Assembly (NCBI GenBank): GCA_016165875.1 | Contig: JABBOT010000080.1 | Location: forward strand, 8,972,172-9,036,171 | Length of the DNA: 64,000 bases | Reading direction: 5' to 3' | Source: Acanthopleura granulata | Taxonomy: Eukaryota > Mollusca > Polyplacophora > Chitonida > Chitonidae | Shown here: positions 47,075 through 59,300 of the stretch, one piece after another | Layout of the letters: each line of letters begins with the position of its first letter | How positions within the stretch are numbered: position 1 is the first letter of the stretch | Notes under the pieces: generated by a model | The model's input: only the letters and a program-made list of their open reading frames with translations | Database searches by the model: none | What the model was told of the DNA's origin: nothing | Made by a program: the position numbers and the translations under genes

Positions 47075-49525
47075 CTGAAACAGAAAATAAAATGTTCAGA
47101 AAAGAATGTAGCAACAAAATGTCACTTGATGCTAACTTGGCAGCAAAGTATACATAAATTATTATGATTTGTCTTCAGCAATAATCATCCATTTCTTTCC
47201 ACATTGCTAATGTTTCAAGATAATCAGGATTAAATCCTGCTCACAAAACGTACGTACACAAAATGTCACAAGCTCTGCCACTGTAGTAGGTTACAACACA
47301 CACGAACACAGTCAATGGTCATTGTTGATGCAAGAAGGCCTTCTGCCCTGCCAGGCCTACATGCACATTTGTGCATCTGATGAGGTCGAAAAAATGAGAG
47401 GATTATAAGCATATCGCACAATGTGAGCAGCTGTGAAAAGTCAGTCATGATGTACATGTAAACACCCAGTAAATCAATAAATGGAAAAGTGTGTATGGAA
47501 AATGTAACCATAACATGCAGAAGCATATAATTCATGCTTAGACATGTATGATATATGTATATGATATTCTTCCACCTAAAAATTGGATTATCACAAAATT
47601 TACAGGTATTACAAAGTCTTCAACCTTATGATCATCAGTACTGGTAACACATTCCTACCATGAATGCATTTTTTGTGTATTCCAACCAGACCAGAGTTTT
47701 ACTCATTCTAGCGGGCCAGTTGGTGTGAGTTCCTCTCTGGCCGTACATGGAAGGTCCATCTGCCAGCAAGGTGTGGATGATCATGGGTTTCCCCCAGACT
47801 CTGTCCAGTTTCCTTCCACCACATTGCTGGCCGTCATCGTATAAGTGAAATATTCTTCAGTAAGGTGCAAAACACCAATGAATTAAATAAATACATAAAT
47901 TTATCACCCTGTGAGACAAGGCCAGCCATTCTATTTTCCACCAATCCATTTTGTCCCAATGCTGAATTTGAGGGATAATTAAGGCGTATCACGCTACATT
48001 CCAGGTTTCCCATCATCGCATACAGATCATTTACCAAAACCCCCAATTCCCACCCCTACCCCGAAATTGTTATGAAAATGACAAAATGTGACAATGTCAC
48101 AAAACAGCGATACTGACAAATGAAAACTGTTCTGCGGCCCACACTAATTTTCTACAGCGCTGGACGGAAAACAAGGAATCAAATGCCATTTGCCTATAAC
48201 AAGAGTCTGTGGGAGATCAGTTTCCTGAACATTTCTCTCTCCACAGATTTTGACAGCCTTATTCTACACATTGTTTTGGGAAAGTGGGACCAAATAGGCC
48301 TACAGTATCAGTAACTTTCTTATTTTCCACAAATTTCTTTACCTTTTCCCTATCTGGCTCATGTTAATTATGATCCTTGTGCTGTAAAAGGCGTGTAATT
48401 AGTGAAACATAACAGCATAAATCTTCTTATCATAACACATGTACAGATACATTAAACTTACAACAGCCATATATAACGGGTGTATGATAACATGAACAAT
48501 GTACTACAATCCTCTTTTTCCCAGGTACTGGCCATTACAATGTTACTGTACATATAATTATAGTTTACAACGGTGTTTATTTAAAATGCACAGCAGCATG
48601 AATATCTTGGTCGTCTTCTTACACTCATAATTAAATCATGATTGCTTTTCATAAAATCTTGTCTCAATGTTTTCACTAAAAATTTGATCGCACCAGCTAT
48701 GGAAGCAAAATATCCTCCTTGATGCATTCAATCATGTTAACATGTTTGTAGCTTTAGCGCATTTTATGACATTTACATATTACATGTATCTGTGATATGA
48801 GTTTTTTTTATTGCATGTATCATATGTAATTAGTACCCTTAGTTACTGTTTAACTACTTTCAGTATATAACTGTTGGTGTACTTGCATCGGTCTGCTAAC
48901 ACTGTATGCTGATGCTGATATTGTTTACTGCCTTTTCTTTATTTATTTACAGTGTAAACAGATTTATCCCCCTGAGGGTGAACTCCATGATGTAGAAGCT
49001 GATAACCCACTTGAAAATTCATCTCACATGATGTCAAGTCCATTCTTAACATTTGCCATTACCAAACATTACATCTTGACAACATTACATTCATTTACTA
49101 CAGATTTACATGGCTTTTACTCAAAAAATCGTTTACTCTCAACTATATGCTGTCCATCTGGCTATCGTATTGTCACACTATCCGGAAATACTATATTTGT
49201 GTGTACATGTACATGTATCCCCATTCCGGTTGCCTGAGACCCCACATTTTTCTAATCAAAGCAAATAATTGTTACTTCAAGGCGTCCCTAGCAATGTGAT
49301 TTGCCCCCGTTGACAGAATAATTTTGGTTTTTGCTGAGGTGTGGAGCTAGTAGTACCGCCGAAGGAATGAAGCGCCACCTGACAACAAAATAAAGCGCCA
49401 TCTACTGCCATTAACGGAAAGCAAAACATCCTGCTGCTCGCGAAAAGCTCACCAGTTGGTCTAAGATTTAGGACAATCCAAGGCCTTTACAGTAAACCAT
49501 TTGAGGAGTAAGTTTTACGGGATAC
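47075..49525 (-). other. Probable intron in the CTCF 5' UTR
   Basis: No coding exon seen. Contains one SINE at 47700-47900 and AT-rich sequence. The limits depend on the tentative first exon. Confidence 0.4.
47700..47900 (+). mobile_element. SINE-1
   Basis: gtgagttcctctctggccgt, agtttccttccaccacattg, cgtataagtgaaatattctt and aaacaccaatgaattaaata tail. Confidence 0.75.
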
Positions 49526-49720
49526 CTGCTTGTTTCGATGGATGTGAATGTAGTCCAGGTACGCCAGAAGAGCTGGGTATTTTCTTCCAAAACACCGGGC
49601 TAAATCCTGCTGACCTTGAAATCAAGATGGCGGCTTGTCTTATTTCGCCGAACTAGTTCTCGCGCTCGAATGGAGTTATTCGAGGTCAGATCAAGTTCGC
49701 GCACAGCTTTCTGCATTAGG
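49526..49720 (-). promoter_or_regulatory. Probable CTCF promoter and non-coding first exon
   Basis: This is the only GC- and CpG-rich stretch upstream of the main exon. It holds aagatggcggc at about 49626-49636, the YY1 consensus often near animal start sites, and a donor-like AAGCAG/GTATCC at 49525/49526. The first exon would run from about 49650 to 49526. Placement is inference. Confidence 0.4.
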
Positions 49721-51193
49721 GGCCCAATTTGTGTCGATACATTTCCCTGGTAAAATATTTGACTGAAAAAGAAGAGTCATTGTACAGAAACGTAGAACAA
49801 GTGGTTGTTAAATTTTGGGCAAAGTCTGGATTATCTTACCTAAATTTCTATTCGGACACTGGAGGGCGTTGTTGGCCAGGGAAAACAGACAGCGAAAAGC
49901 GCATGCGCATGATCATAACTACACATGATTGAACGGTGCGAAATCCTGCGGTTAAGGCTCAACTTGGAAACAGCTGGGGCAGTATTTACGATGTAAGGTC
50001 AAAATGTTACACGCAAAAGTTTGCATTGAACATTGTAATGTTTTATCCGATTTTGATGTGGGCATCAGATAAAGTATTCTTGAAAGGGTAGCTTGCCAAA
50101 TCTAGACGAGCACCAGGAAGGATGTGGGTGATACCACGGGGTAAGGTGACGTCAATTGATTGAAAAATGTCTTTTTCTCAGTGAACATCGGAAAAGTGAG
50201 TCAACGACGAACAATAGCTCAACCTATTCTTTACAAATCCCCATTTCCTGAACTTTCACGCTTCATCTCTGCCACAGAATTAGGTGCTGTAAATCTGCCA
50301 GGTATTTCACATGACCCTAGCTTCAAGTCACAGTGAAAGTTGTGTACCTATCATTAGGCCTACTTGTTACATAGTTCTGAATGAAGAAACTTTAGAATCA
50401 ATCAAGAAAATCAATGACAGTGACTAGTAGATTAGAGAAGGGTTACCACCTGGTCATTTTTTCACGTTTCAATCACATTTCCATTTCAATTCAACATTGA
50501 TGTACACTTTCCTTTCACGCAAATAAAGCTTTATCAATCACCCACTCACTTGATGCAGACAAATGTCGTTTTTTCCTACGGTCGTATTAATCCTCAAGCA
50601 TTCAGCTGGAAAAAAAGACCAGCAGATTCTTCAAATTTCTCCAAGTGAGCAACACGAAGTGGCTTTGTCTGGGTACAAGAATGATACTATAGCTTCTATG
50701 TCAACCATTTTACTGGTGTGTAACTGGTGCGTTAGAATTTGTCAGTTGCATAATGATTGTAAGGTTAACATGGTTCATTGATGAAAGAAATGAAGCCAAA
50801 ACCAACGTCTACCTGATAACCCTCCTTATTTAAGAGCTGTGCATGAAATTTGCCAAAATTGGATTTGAACCGGCAATGTCGTTGGCCAAGGGCTACAGGA
50901 ATCTTACAGTCCCCTCGGCTGGTGAGCATCAACCTGGCTGGGGTCGCGGAAAGTGGATAATGAGTCTGCCTTGTAAATGGTAGATCTAAGGTTCAACCCT
51001 GAATTGAGACATGCTTATGAAGCCTTTATTGGTGTCTTGGCACTATCTTCTTTGGCACTGCGTAAGGCAATTCTCACTTGATTCCTTATTTCCTGTCACC
51101 AGCTGCACATCATTTTACCCGCCGCATTGGAACTCATTTCATTATTTGCCACAAATTGTCACAAAGAATGAGGCTATCAGAAACTCTATTCGA
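49721..51193. other. Intergenic, no gene; possible tRNA-like fragment near 50935-51010
   Basis: No coding exon recognised. A stretch agtggataatgagtctgcc followed by aggttcaaccctg has the A-box/B-box layout of a tRNA-derived element but no convincing body or tail. A CRE palindrome tgacgtca occurs at about 50148. Confidence 0.35.
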
Positions 51194-51531
51194 ATAATGA
51201 ATGAATGAATGCTTATTGTTTAATGCCCTACTCAAGAGAATTTCACTGATACGAAGGCGGTGTCTCCTTGGTACAGGACGGATTTCCACCGTATCTTGTA
51301 TCTGGTGCTGCCTCACCGAGACTTGCCAAAGACACCCAACGAGCCCCCTCACCCAGTCACATTATACTGACACCAGGCCGACCAGTCCACCCTCAATCCT
51401 CTTATTGCTGAGCGCCTAGCGAGGAAGCGGGATGTACCATTTTTTAAAGTCTTTGGTATGACCCGACTCAGGTTTGAACCCAGGTCTCCTTCCGAAAGCG
51501 GACGCTCTACCAACTGCGCTATCCGGGCGGG
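51194..51531 (-). mobile_element. SINE-2: tRNA-derived SINE with a different head
   Basis: On the minus strand it starts CCCGCCCGGATAGCGCAGTT and GGTAGAGCG (A-box) with GGGTTCAAACC (B-box), then about 230 bp of body. Its 3' end contains a version of the conserved tail domain of SINE-1 (ctcaagagaatttcactgat on the + strand). The tRNA-like part does not close into a good cloverleaf and is attached to SINE sequence, so it is not a tRNA gene. Confidence 0.75.
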
Positions 51532-51694
51532 TTTCGAATCATGAAGAATGAAAATTCTTCTGCCACTTACATCAGTTTTCCAAAGTGTCAAGTTTCACGG
51601 GATCAAATTTCATAGGCCATGTGGTGGTCTACGAGGTGTTGGTGTAATGTGACTGACTTTGGTAGCGTCTCTTGTGCCTGTGACATGGTGTTCC

Positions 51695-51810
51695 ATTAAT
51701 TTATATATTGGAGTTTTACACTTTACTCAAGAATGTTTCACTTTTGTGACAGCGATCGGTATTATGATGAAAGGGAGAGACAGAGGTTTCTGGCAGACAT
51801 ACCGTCTGTA
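51695..51810 (-). mobile_element. Decayed SINE-1 fragment
   Basis: tactcaagaatgtttcactt, cggtattatgatgaaaggg and ggtttctggcagac. Confidence 0.5.
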
Positions 51811-52159
51811 TTCGGTCTAGCCGGACCCCATCTTGACTTAGACGTAAACCCCAATCAAACTTATGAGGATCCTGGTAGCATTTGGGACCTTAATTGATTT
51901 GCATGTAGCTGCAATGGCAATGTATTTGTCTACAGTGCAGATTGCCATGGTAACAGTCTCCACGTAATTTATGAAGGCCTTGAGCAAGCCAGTTCAGGAT
52001 TATAAGTAAGCTATGTGATACCATTCATCATCTTTTCCTAGCAATTGTCTTCTCATTTTGATACTATGCTATTTCATGTGGAATGGGCATATTTATGCCA
52101 TAAGGGAGTATGGTATGTGACTACATGTTTAATTTCACAACCTTACTAAATGTTGTATT

Positions 52160-52290
52160 TGTCAGTTGTTTACTCAAGAATTTCCCCATTTTACAATAGC
52201 AGTCGGTTTGAAGTATTAGTGCAGGAAACTGTAATGCCCAGAGTAAACCATTGGCCTTTGGCAAGTTTCACCATGTGGTGAACATTGACT
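52160..52290 (-). mobile_element. Very decayed SINE-1 fragment
   Basis: tttactcaagaatttcccca followed by a tagcagtcggtttgaagtat body-like segment; recognisable only by comparison with better copies. Confidence 0.3.
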
Positions 52291-52299
52291 AATCAATAG

Positions 52300-54450
52300 A
52301 AGACAATTTGTGTTGACAAAATTATCACCCCCGATCTCTTACCGATCACCCCCGGAAACTTACAAATTATCCATCAGTGGCAGAGACCAAACCCACGTAA
52401 ACCCTTGCTTATTTAGTAGATCATGAGAATCATTCGGCTTCCTGTACTTTGCAAGTATATATTCGCACATCTTAAGGTCATTAAACTTTCCAAACTGACC
52501 ATTGAACTCTTAGTCCTGGAATAACCAATTCTAGTCCAACACGATCTACATCTGCATGATTATTTAATATACTGATAGTTATACAGTGTACATGATAACA
52601 ATCAGTGACCCAGGAGCCTCTCCCCAACACAGTCGCTGTCACCTGAAGTCTAGCTCGAGCTGGCTTACTCTCCAGCTGGATATTAATCCAGTCATTGTAA
52701 GATTCTGCACTCTCTAAACTTCAATATTCATCTGGAAATGGTAACATCAGGTGGTTTTCGGGTGTCTGAAGTAGGTAGATGATGCAATTTTGGTGACCAT
52801 CGGTGAAACAATAAAAACTTCTGAGCTTCATGAGACGTACTACAGTGGATGTTGCACAGAACATCTCGACGTCATAATAAATGTAAAGATGACCCAACAG
52901 AGGTGGTACACTGATACCAAGTTTAACAAGGAAAGATGTATAGCACTAACTTGGTGAACATATTTGAGAGGCATTTAGAAGTTGATTTGGATAACAAGGT
53001 GATCTGGATAACACGGCTTGATAACGATATTAGTATCTATATCAAAATGTCGCTTCAAAATAGAATTTATTATCCTTATGCCTGCGATATGCTGTGGACA
53101 TTAGTTGTGTTTGTTCCACAGCCGTATTTTAAAATGAGAAGAAGAGATTAGGTTCAATTAATGAATGAAGAATGAAGTTTATGCTGTACACTGAAATGGG
53201 GGTGTTTGGATAATCTGAGTCGCTGTAATAGTAAGAAAGGTGTAGTAACCCAATGATGTTAACATCTAAAAAAAAATTCAAGCCTGTGTTCAAATATACT
53301 TGCAATGTAAAAAAATAACAAAGGGTTTTGATTAAATGAAATTTAATACATTTACATGTAGTACAATGTTTTAAGTATGAAATGATCTCTAAATGACAAG
53401 TACAGCGGCTTAGTTATCAACACATGTACACAAAACCCACAACGATTAACCAGGAAAACAGCCAAGGCATACAGTACACAAGCCTGCATACACATGCTGC
53501 AGGATTTGCTACTGCAACAAATTTCCCAGGAACTTCCTTCCCAGCCCAAACATACTTCTGCAATACCATAAATCAAAGTATGGAGTTACTGACATGATCC
53601 TTTGGCCACCAGTAGAACTACATACATTTTCATAAGAATATATGCAATTTACAAACTAGTTGGGTACCCTCATGTTTTGTTACTTCACACTCTGAACTCA
53701 AGACTGCGAGAACTGTATCTTGATGCAACATAATCATTGTTCTACTAGGCTTGGAAAACGACAACCCAGAAGTGCTTGATAATTTAGAAATAAAATAACC
53801 ACGCCATGCCTAAACTCACACAGCAGTTATACTGGTTGTCAGGTTTGGCTTAATGTTTTATATTTCCAAAAAAATACTACTGGGGGTTGTCAACATGCCA
53901 GTGACATGACACTATACACAGTCACAGTATTCATGATCTAAAGTTACAGTCTACCAATAAGGAACTTGAAATTCCTCATAGTGCCATTCCATTGGGAGAG
54001 AGAGAAACAATGTCCAACTTCAAAATAAACATCATGACAATAATATGGATAACAGAAGAGCTCTATAATGATAGATCAAGGATGGTGATGCAGATAAAAA
54101 TTTACAACTGCAAATTTAAGAATTACTGAACAAATGTGACATACATCCATTTATTATTTATACATCAGTGAAATCCCAGCATTTCCTTCACTGATACAAG
54201 TGATATTTTCACTGCAGTGAAATATATATTGATATCACATTTTCATATTTCAAACCTAGAGGTCATCAAAAAAGGAACATTTTATTTTATGAAGTTCCAA
54301 TTTGATCTCCACAGAATGACGTCATAATGCAACGTCATGTACACGATGTCACACTGTATGCATGTTTGTGAAAGCCTACAGCTGGCAAAAATGTCCAAAA
54401 CTCTTCAACGTACACAATATCACGACACTGTTAGGGTATAAATAAGAAAT
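52300..54450. other. Intergenic, no gene seen
   Basis: Short open frames on both strands lack motifs and splice context. Confidence 0.35.
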
Positions 54451-54455
54451 AGAAT

Positions 54456-54598
54456 ATTGCACACTGAAGGCTGAATACCATAAATATTGTTTGAGTGAGA
54501 GGTGGAAATAACCCACTCGATGCTTCATGTCTCGTGGGTTACCATTTCCACTTCTCACTCAAACAATATCTATGGTATTCAACCTTCACTGTGCAATA
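54456..54598. repeat. Long imperfect hairpin, arms about 60 bases
   Basis: The left arm (54456-54516) includes gctgaataccataaatattg and tttgagtgagaggtggaaat; the right arm (54533-54598) is its reverse complement with a few mismatches and a small indel. The loop is about 16 bases (tcgatgcttcatgtctc). It could be a foldback element or a hairpin RNA precursor. Confidence 0.8.
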
Positions 54599-56255
54599 GC
54601 CTCCATGTGTGTGACATTTTCCCTGAAGCACACAAATATGTTTCAACCACTGACTTCTCCCTAGGATAACCATGTCAGGTCATCAATATTTTTAACAACT
54701 CTTTCCTGGCACTCTTCTGTCAAGCGGTAATGAAACTTGCATCTTCAAGCTGACATCCCTGTACTCTGTGGGGTTTTTGTTATGAGCATAACCACAGCAT
54801 TCTGTAACTACTGTGTTCTGTAACTGCTCCATTCTGTTTTCATGACATTTCGCTAATGCGTACTGGTATGAGTAATCTTGCCCCACTTCCAAATAAAGAC
54901 AAAGGTTAATAAAGGAAATAAAGATTAAATTTTGAACAGCATAGATGTAAAAGAAAAAAAGAGGTTCCAAAAGCAAATGCTTTTGCGTATAAATCATCTG
55001 TATGATGAACACGAACAGCTCTTTTCATATTAAAAGCACAACACGAGTTATTACAGGCGCTATAGCTATTAACATTTTGCTAAGGGTACGCTTTTTTGCC
55101 TTTTTCGTTCACACAAAAAAGGCATGTTCAGATAATAAACCTTGTTTCTATGGTAGGTGTTTCTGGAGATGACACTAGACCTTCTGACTGGGGAAGTTCT
55201 GAGACTGATAACAAGTAAACTAGCTGATTGGTCACTTCTGGGATTGACATTAAGTACAATTTAATCATTCCTGTTCACCGTTTCAGGTAATTCTTGGAAC
55301 CCCAACCTTCTGGTGATTCTTGATCCAGTATCAAAAAATGACATAAGGTGACTATATTTGACTCTCTGAATAGCAAGACAATGACAAATCTGACCCAAAA
55401 AACTGTAATGGTCACGCTAAAAATTCACTGAAACAAATGGATAACAAGAGCATAAAGTGTTTGTTATGTACATATATGCAAATCTCTACATGCATACTCT
55501 TTTCACAAGATCTCTGGTAAAATTTCACTATCTGGAAGTTTCCTCCGAAATATTGACATGGGTGGTATGGCATGATGAATGGAGCGAAGTTCTTTTTTGT
55601 TTTTCTTCAGTTCCTGACAGAAATTTAGAGATGACAATCCTACATGTCCACAGATGCAAACTGATTGGAGGTTGGAACCGCTGACTGCTCCATCCCACAC
55701 TGACTGCTCCATCCCACCTTGCCTACATGTGCAGCAAAGCTATAATGTGTCTCAAATTTTGACAAACTTCTACAGGTCGTAATTTACATGTCCCCTCTAA
55801 GTCCATATTTTGGCAGATCACATGGATTATGACCTTAGAATGGACCTTAACTGAAATATGAGTCAGTTGCATGCATGAACTTGTTTCAAAACATGGACAG
55901 TACATATTGGTCTCCAAAGCCATATATCAGCTGAGGCGTCTGACCTTTTTCACCGAAAGTTAGTTTATACCAAGAAAAAGTATGGAATGAACACAATGAT
56001 TTAGCATTGTGATACGAGGGCCTGTGGTCCTTACCCTAGATGATTTTAGGGTCTGGAGATTGAAGTTATTCAGTGGTCTGCATGTCCAACACTCCCATTC
56101 TCTCCGGTTGTATTATGGGACTTCATGAGGGTACTGCAATGTAGACTTGTAGAAATTCACACCTCCCATGTTAAATTTTATCACATGCACATTGATTTTA
56201 CAGATTTCTGCACATTGTTGAATAATTCTGACATGACAGTTTGTCTGAATCCCAA

Positions 56256-56261
56256 TTTATT
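56256..56261 (-). terminator. Poly(A) signal of the third gene
   Basis: AATAAA on the minus strand 95 bases past the stop at 56356-56358. Confidence 0.5.
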
Positions 56262-56355
56262 TATAGTCGCATTAGGAAAATATTTAAAAAAAAAAAAAAA
56301 AATGGCTGCATTCTGATGCAAATCCAGCAATGGGGACTCTGGCACCTTCTACTCC

Positions 56356-59300
56356 TCACTTATCGCCGGCACCACCTTCATCAGCCTCGCTCAGGAGGGC
56401 CTCCTCTTGAGCCTCATCCAGATGGATTTCGTCAGCTCCATTCACATCATCCAGGGGATCTTTGTCAGCCTCAGGAGCCTACAATAGCCGAACACAGAGA
56501 GGTCATCTTAAATGACGTGATTAGCAACAATATTTCATGCTCTCTGATAAAGATTAATTCATTTGAGAGTAATGCAGAATAAAGAATTTTTCCACATAAA
56601 CCATGGTGATCAGTTTTAAGGTTGGACGAAACAGAGTGACTGGGTTAAACCTCCCACCTGAAGCAAGTTACTGATCAGTTTTCCCACATTTACCATAATG
56701 CAGAGATGCACACATTGGTGGAAGATACGTCACAAGTCTTTAATGAGACTTCCTGTTGAAGGTTAGGTTTGTGTTTTCTGGCACTTTGTGTGTTCTGGCC
56801 ACCAGAAGACAAGTGTCTCATTACCCAGCTAGCCAATGGCCTGCTCCCTACAAATACAGCAGCCCTCGTGTTACAGACGGGGGACTAATTTCTCTTTTAT
56901 TTCATTGGTGTTTCAAGACGTACTCAAGAAAATTTCAATTTGCAGCCAGCATTATGGTGGAAGGAAACCACGCAGTGCTCGGGGAACTAATTATACTGCC
57001 AAGTTTTCAATATACGACAATCTTTGTACAGGTCTCATGTTTCTCCATTTCTGCCTGGCAATCCTTGGCTACAGTCACTGATTATGTCATTGAGAGGGAC
57101 TTGTCTATTTACCTCAGTTTTCACCTTGACATCAGCCTGACTGACAGATTTGGCCTGGTAAGTAAAGAAACAAAACACACATTACCAACAAGGGAAAGAA
57201 TTAAAAGAAAAAATACCTGGCACATTAACCTGGGACACACTTTAAGAAAAAAACCCACCCTGATGTACTTACACTTTACAGTTCAGTTCCTATGCAACAG
57301 CAACCAGGAGTTTGAAAATCTTGTGCATCTGATCGCCTCAATTATCCATGAACACATTATCAGAATTTTCACTTAAATCTGCAGGGTTTTGTTTGTGGAA
57401 AGCTTAAACTTGAACCAAATCAAATTCACCTACAGTAATTTTCATTCAACCACATTACTTCAGAATTTAGCGAATGTGGTTCTGCTTTGTGTTTGTTATG
57501 GCGGTCTTATACACGTCTAAAACATGCTAATCTATACTAAAAGAAAATATAGTTAATGCTGCTGATATTCAGCTTCTTTCTATGGGGCTTGGGTCTTTCC
57601 CCTGCCAATATTACCATCGTCAATTCTATCCCTTTTGTCAGAAATCAACCTACACATGTATCAACACTTTATACTTTCAAATCTGAAACCAAATTTTAAT
57701 TCAAAGGAAGCCTTGCTACACATAAAACTCGTACCATAAATAATTGCCTTTGAAATATATATCTAGAGCAAAGCAAGCAGAGAGTTATGCAAATAGGAAG
57801 CCAGATTCTGTCTTTGAGCAAAAGGTCTCAAATGAATTTGCACACAACATTGTATGAAAATGTTACAATACTTCAGTTTGTTTTATTTGTATATCTGACT
57901 GGTAAGTAACACCGTAAGTAAGATCCCGTATCTGATTGCAGAATGTGACAAAGGTAGATGCAATCTCTGGGAAGTTGTCTGGTAACAAATTAATGGGGGG
58001 CTAGGATTAGGTCAGCAAGAACTTGGTTTCATATGGATTTTAAACTTGTATGTTGTGAGAAAAGTTGAGAATGGTCTTAAAAATTCTCACAGGAAAATCT
58101 ACCTGGGAAAACATACCCCTTACTGAAAAAAAAAAAATACTGTGCAATGTATTTAAAACTCCTCAGCCTTAAGCACCCTAATGAATAGATACAAATTCCA
58201 AGAAATGTTCTGTATAATACTAGGCATTCATAAGTTTAACTTTAATGACTCATACCCTTGAAGAGATGAAGGTCGCTGAAAATCAATAAGGTTCTTAATC
58301 ATGTAGGTGCAGTGTAAGTTTGTTGTGCTTGGGACAAACTGTTCAAGTGATGGAGCATTTACAAGCCTTAAATAAAATTTAATGTAAATGACTCCAATAA
58401 CTTTGAACAAAAAATATCAAGGTCACTGAAAACCAAAAGAGTTCTTCCTCATGTCAAAGTGTAAGTGTGGGGTAAGTTTGGTGAACTGGGTCCAAAGCCG
58501 TCTGCAGAGAGAGTGTTTACAAGAATATGGACAGATGGACGGACGGACACTACTGTGCTGACAATACACCTAGGCCAATATTGGACGAGAGGTAAAAACT
58601 ACCTGAAAATGATTCTATCACACCAAAGTGAGTAACATACACGGCAGTGCAGTTAAACCTGTCTTGATGATCGCAATACACAAGACTGTCCCACTCTCAA
58701 ATGGAGAGGTTCTTCAAATACAGTTAATATGAAGAAATCATGGCAGGGGCATAATTTGACTTTAACTTACACGAAGAGAACAGAAAGGACTTGATAGCTG
58801 AAAGAAAATGTCTGTATCAAACAATCCAAATATTTTCGAACTATATACACATCTTACATTTTTTGATTCAGAATTCTCCACTATGGATGTACTTTCTTGC
58901 AAATTTCAGGCATTATATTTTTTCTTAATCTTACAAACTTACGTTCCGCACATGAAATATTTTTAATTATTGGGTAATATTTGGAGTATATGTACTTCAT
59001 CAGAAAAAAAGGCTTTGAAGTCACCAGTAGAAATTCTCACCACAAATGGAGAGCTCTATCCACAATTTTTATTTCCAGTTTAACTTGCTAGCTGTGTAAA
59101 TTAGGAGCTACCTGACATGTAAAATGGCTGATTTTTTTTTTCTCACTGCATACTTCATATTAACACATTCAACATTGATGACAAGGAATGGTATATACTG
59201 TGTTTTGTACAATTCTTATTCAAATAAACCTCCTAGAAATTTTCCAGAGGCATAATAGTGAAATGTTGAAGTTTTCCCTCAATCGGCAAAAATACAGCAT

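Noticed and set aside
49729..49932. + strand gene divergent from CTCF
   Set aside because: A 67-codon frame without a good start, motif or splice site; a bidirectional promoter cannot be supported.
51455..51531. tRNA gene on the minus strand
   Set aside because: A- and B-boxes are good but the acceptor stem does not pair well, and the sequence runs directly into a SINE body, so it is the SINE-2 head.
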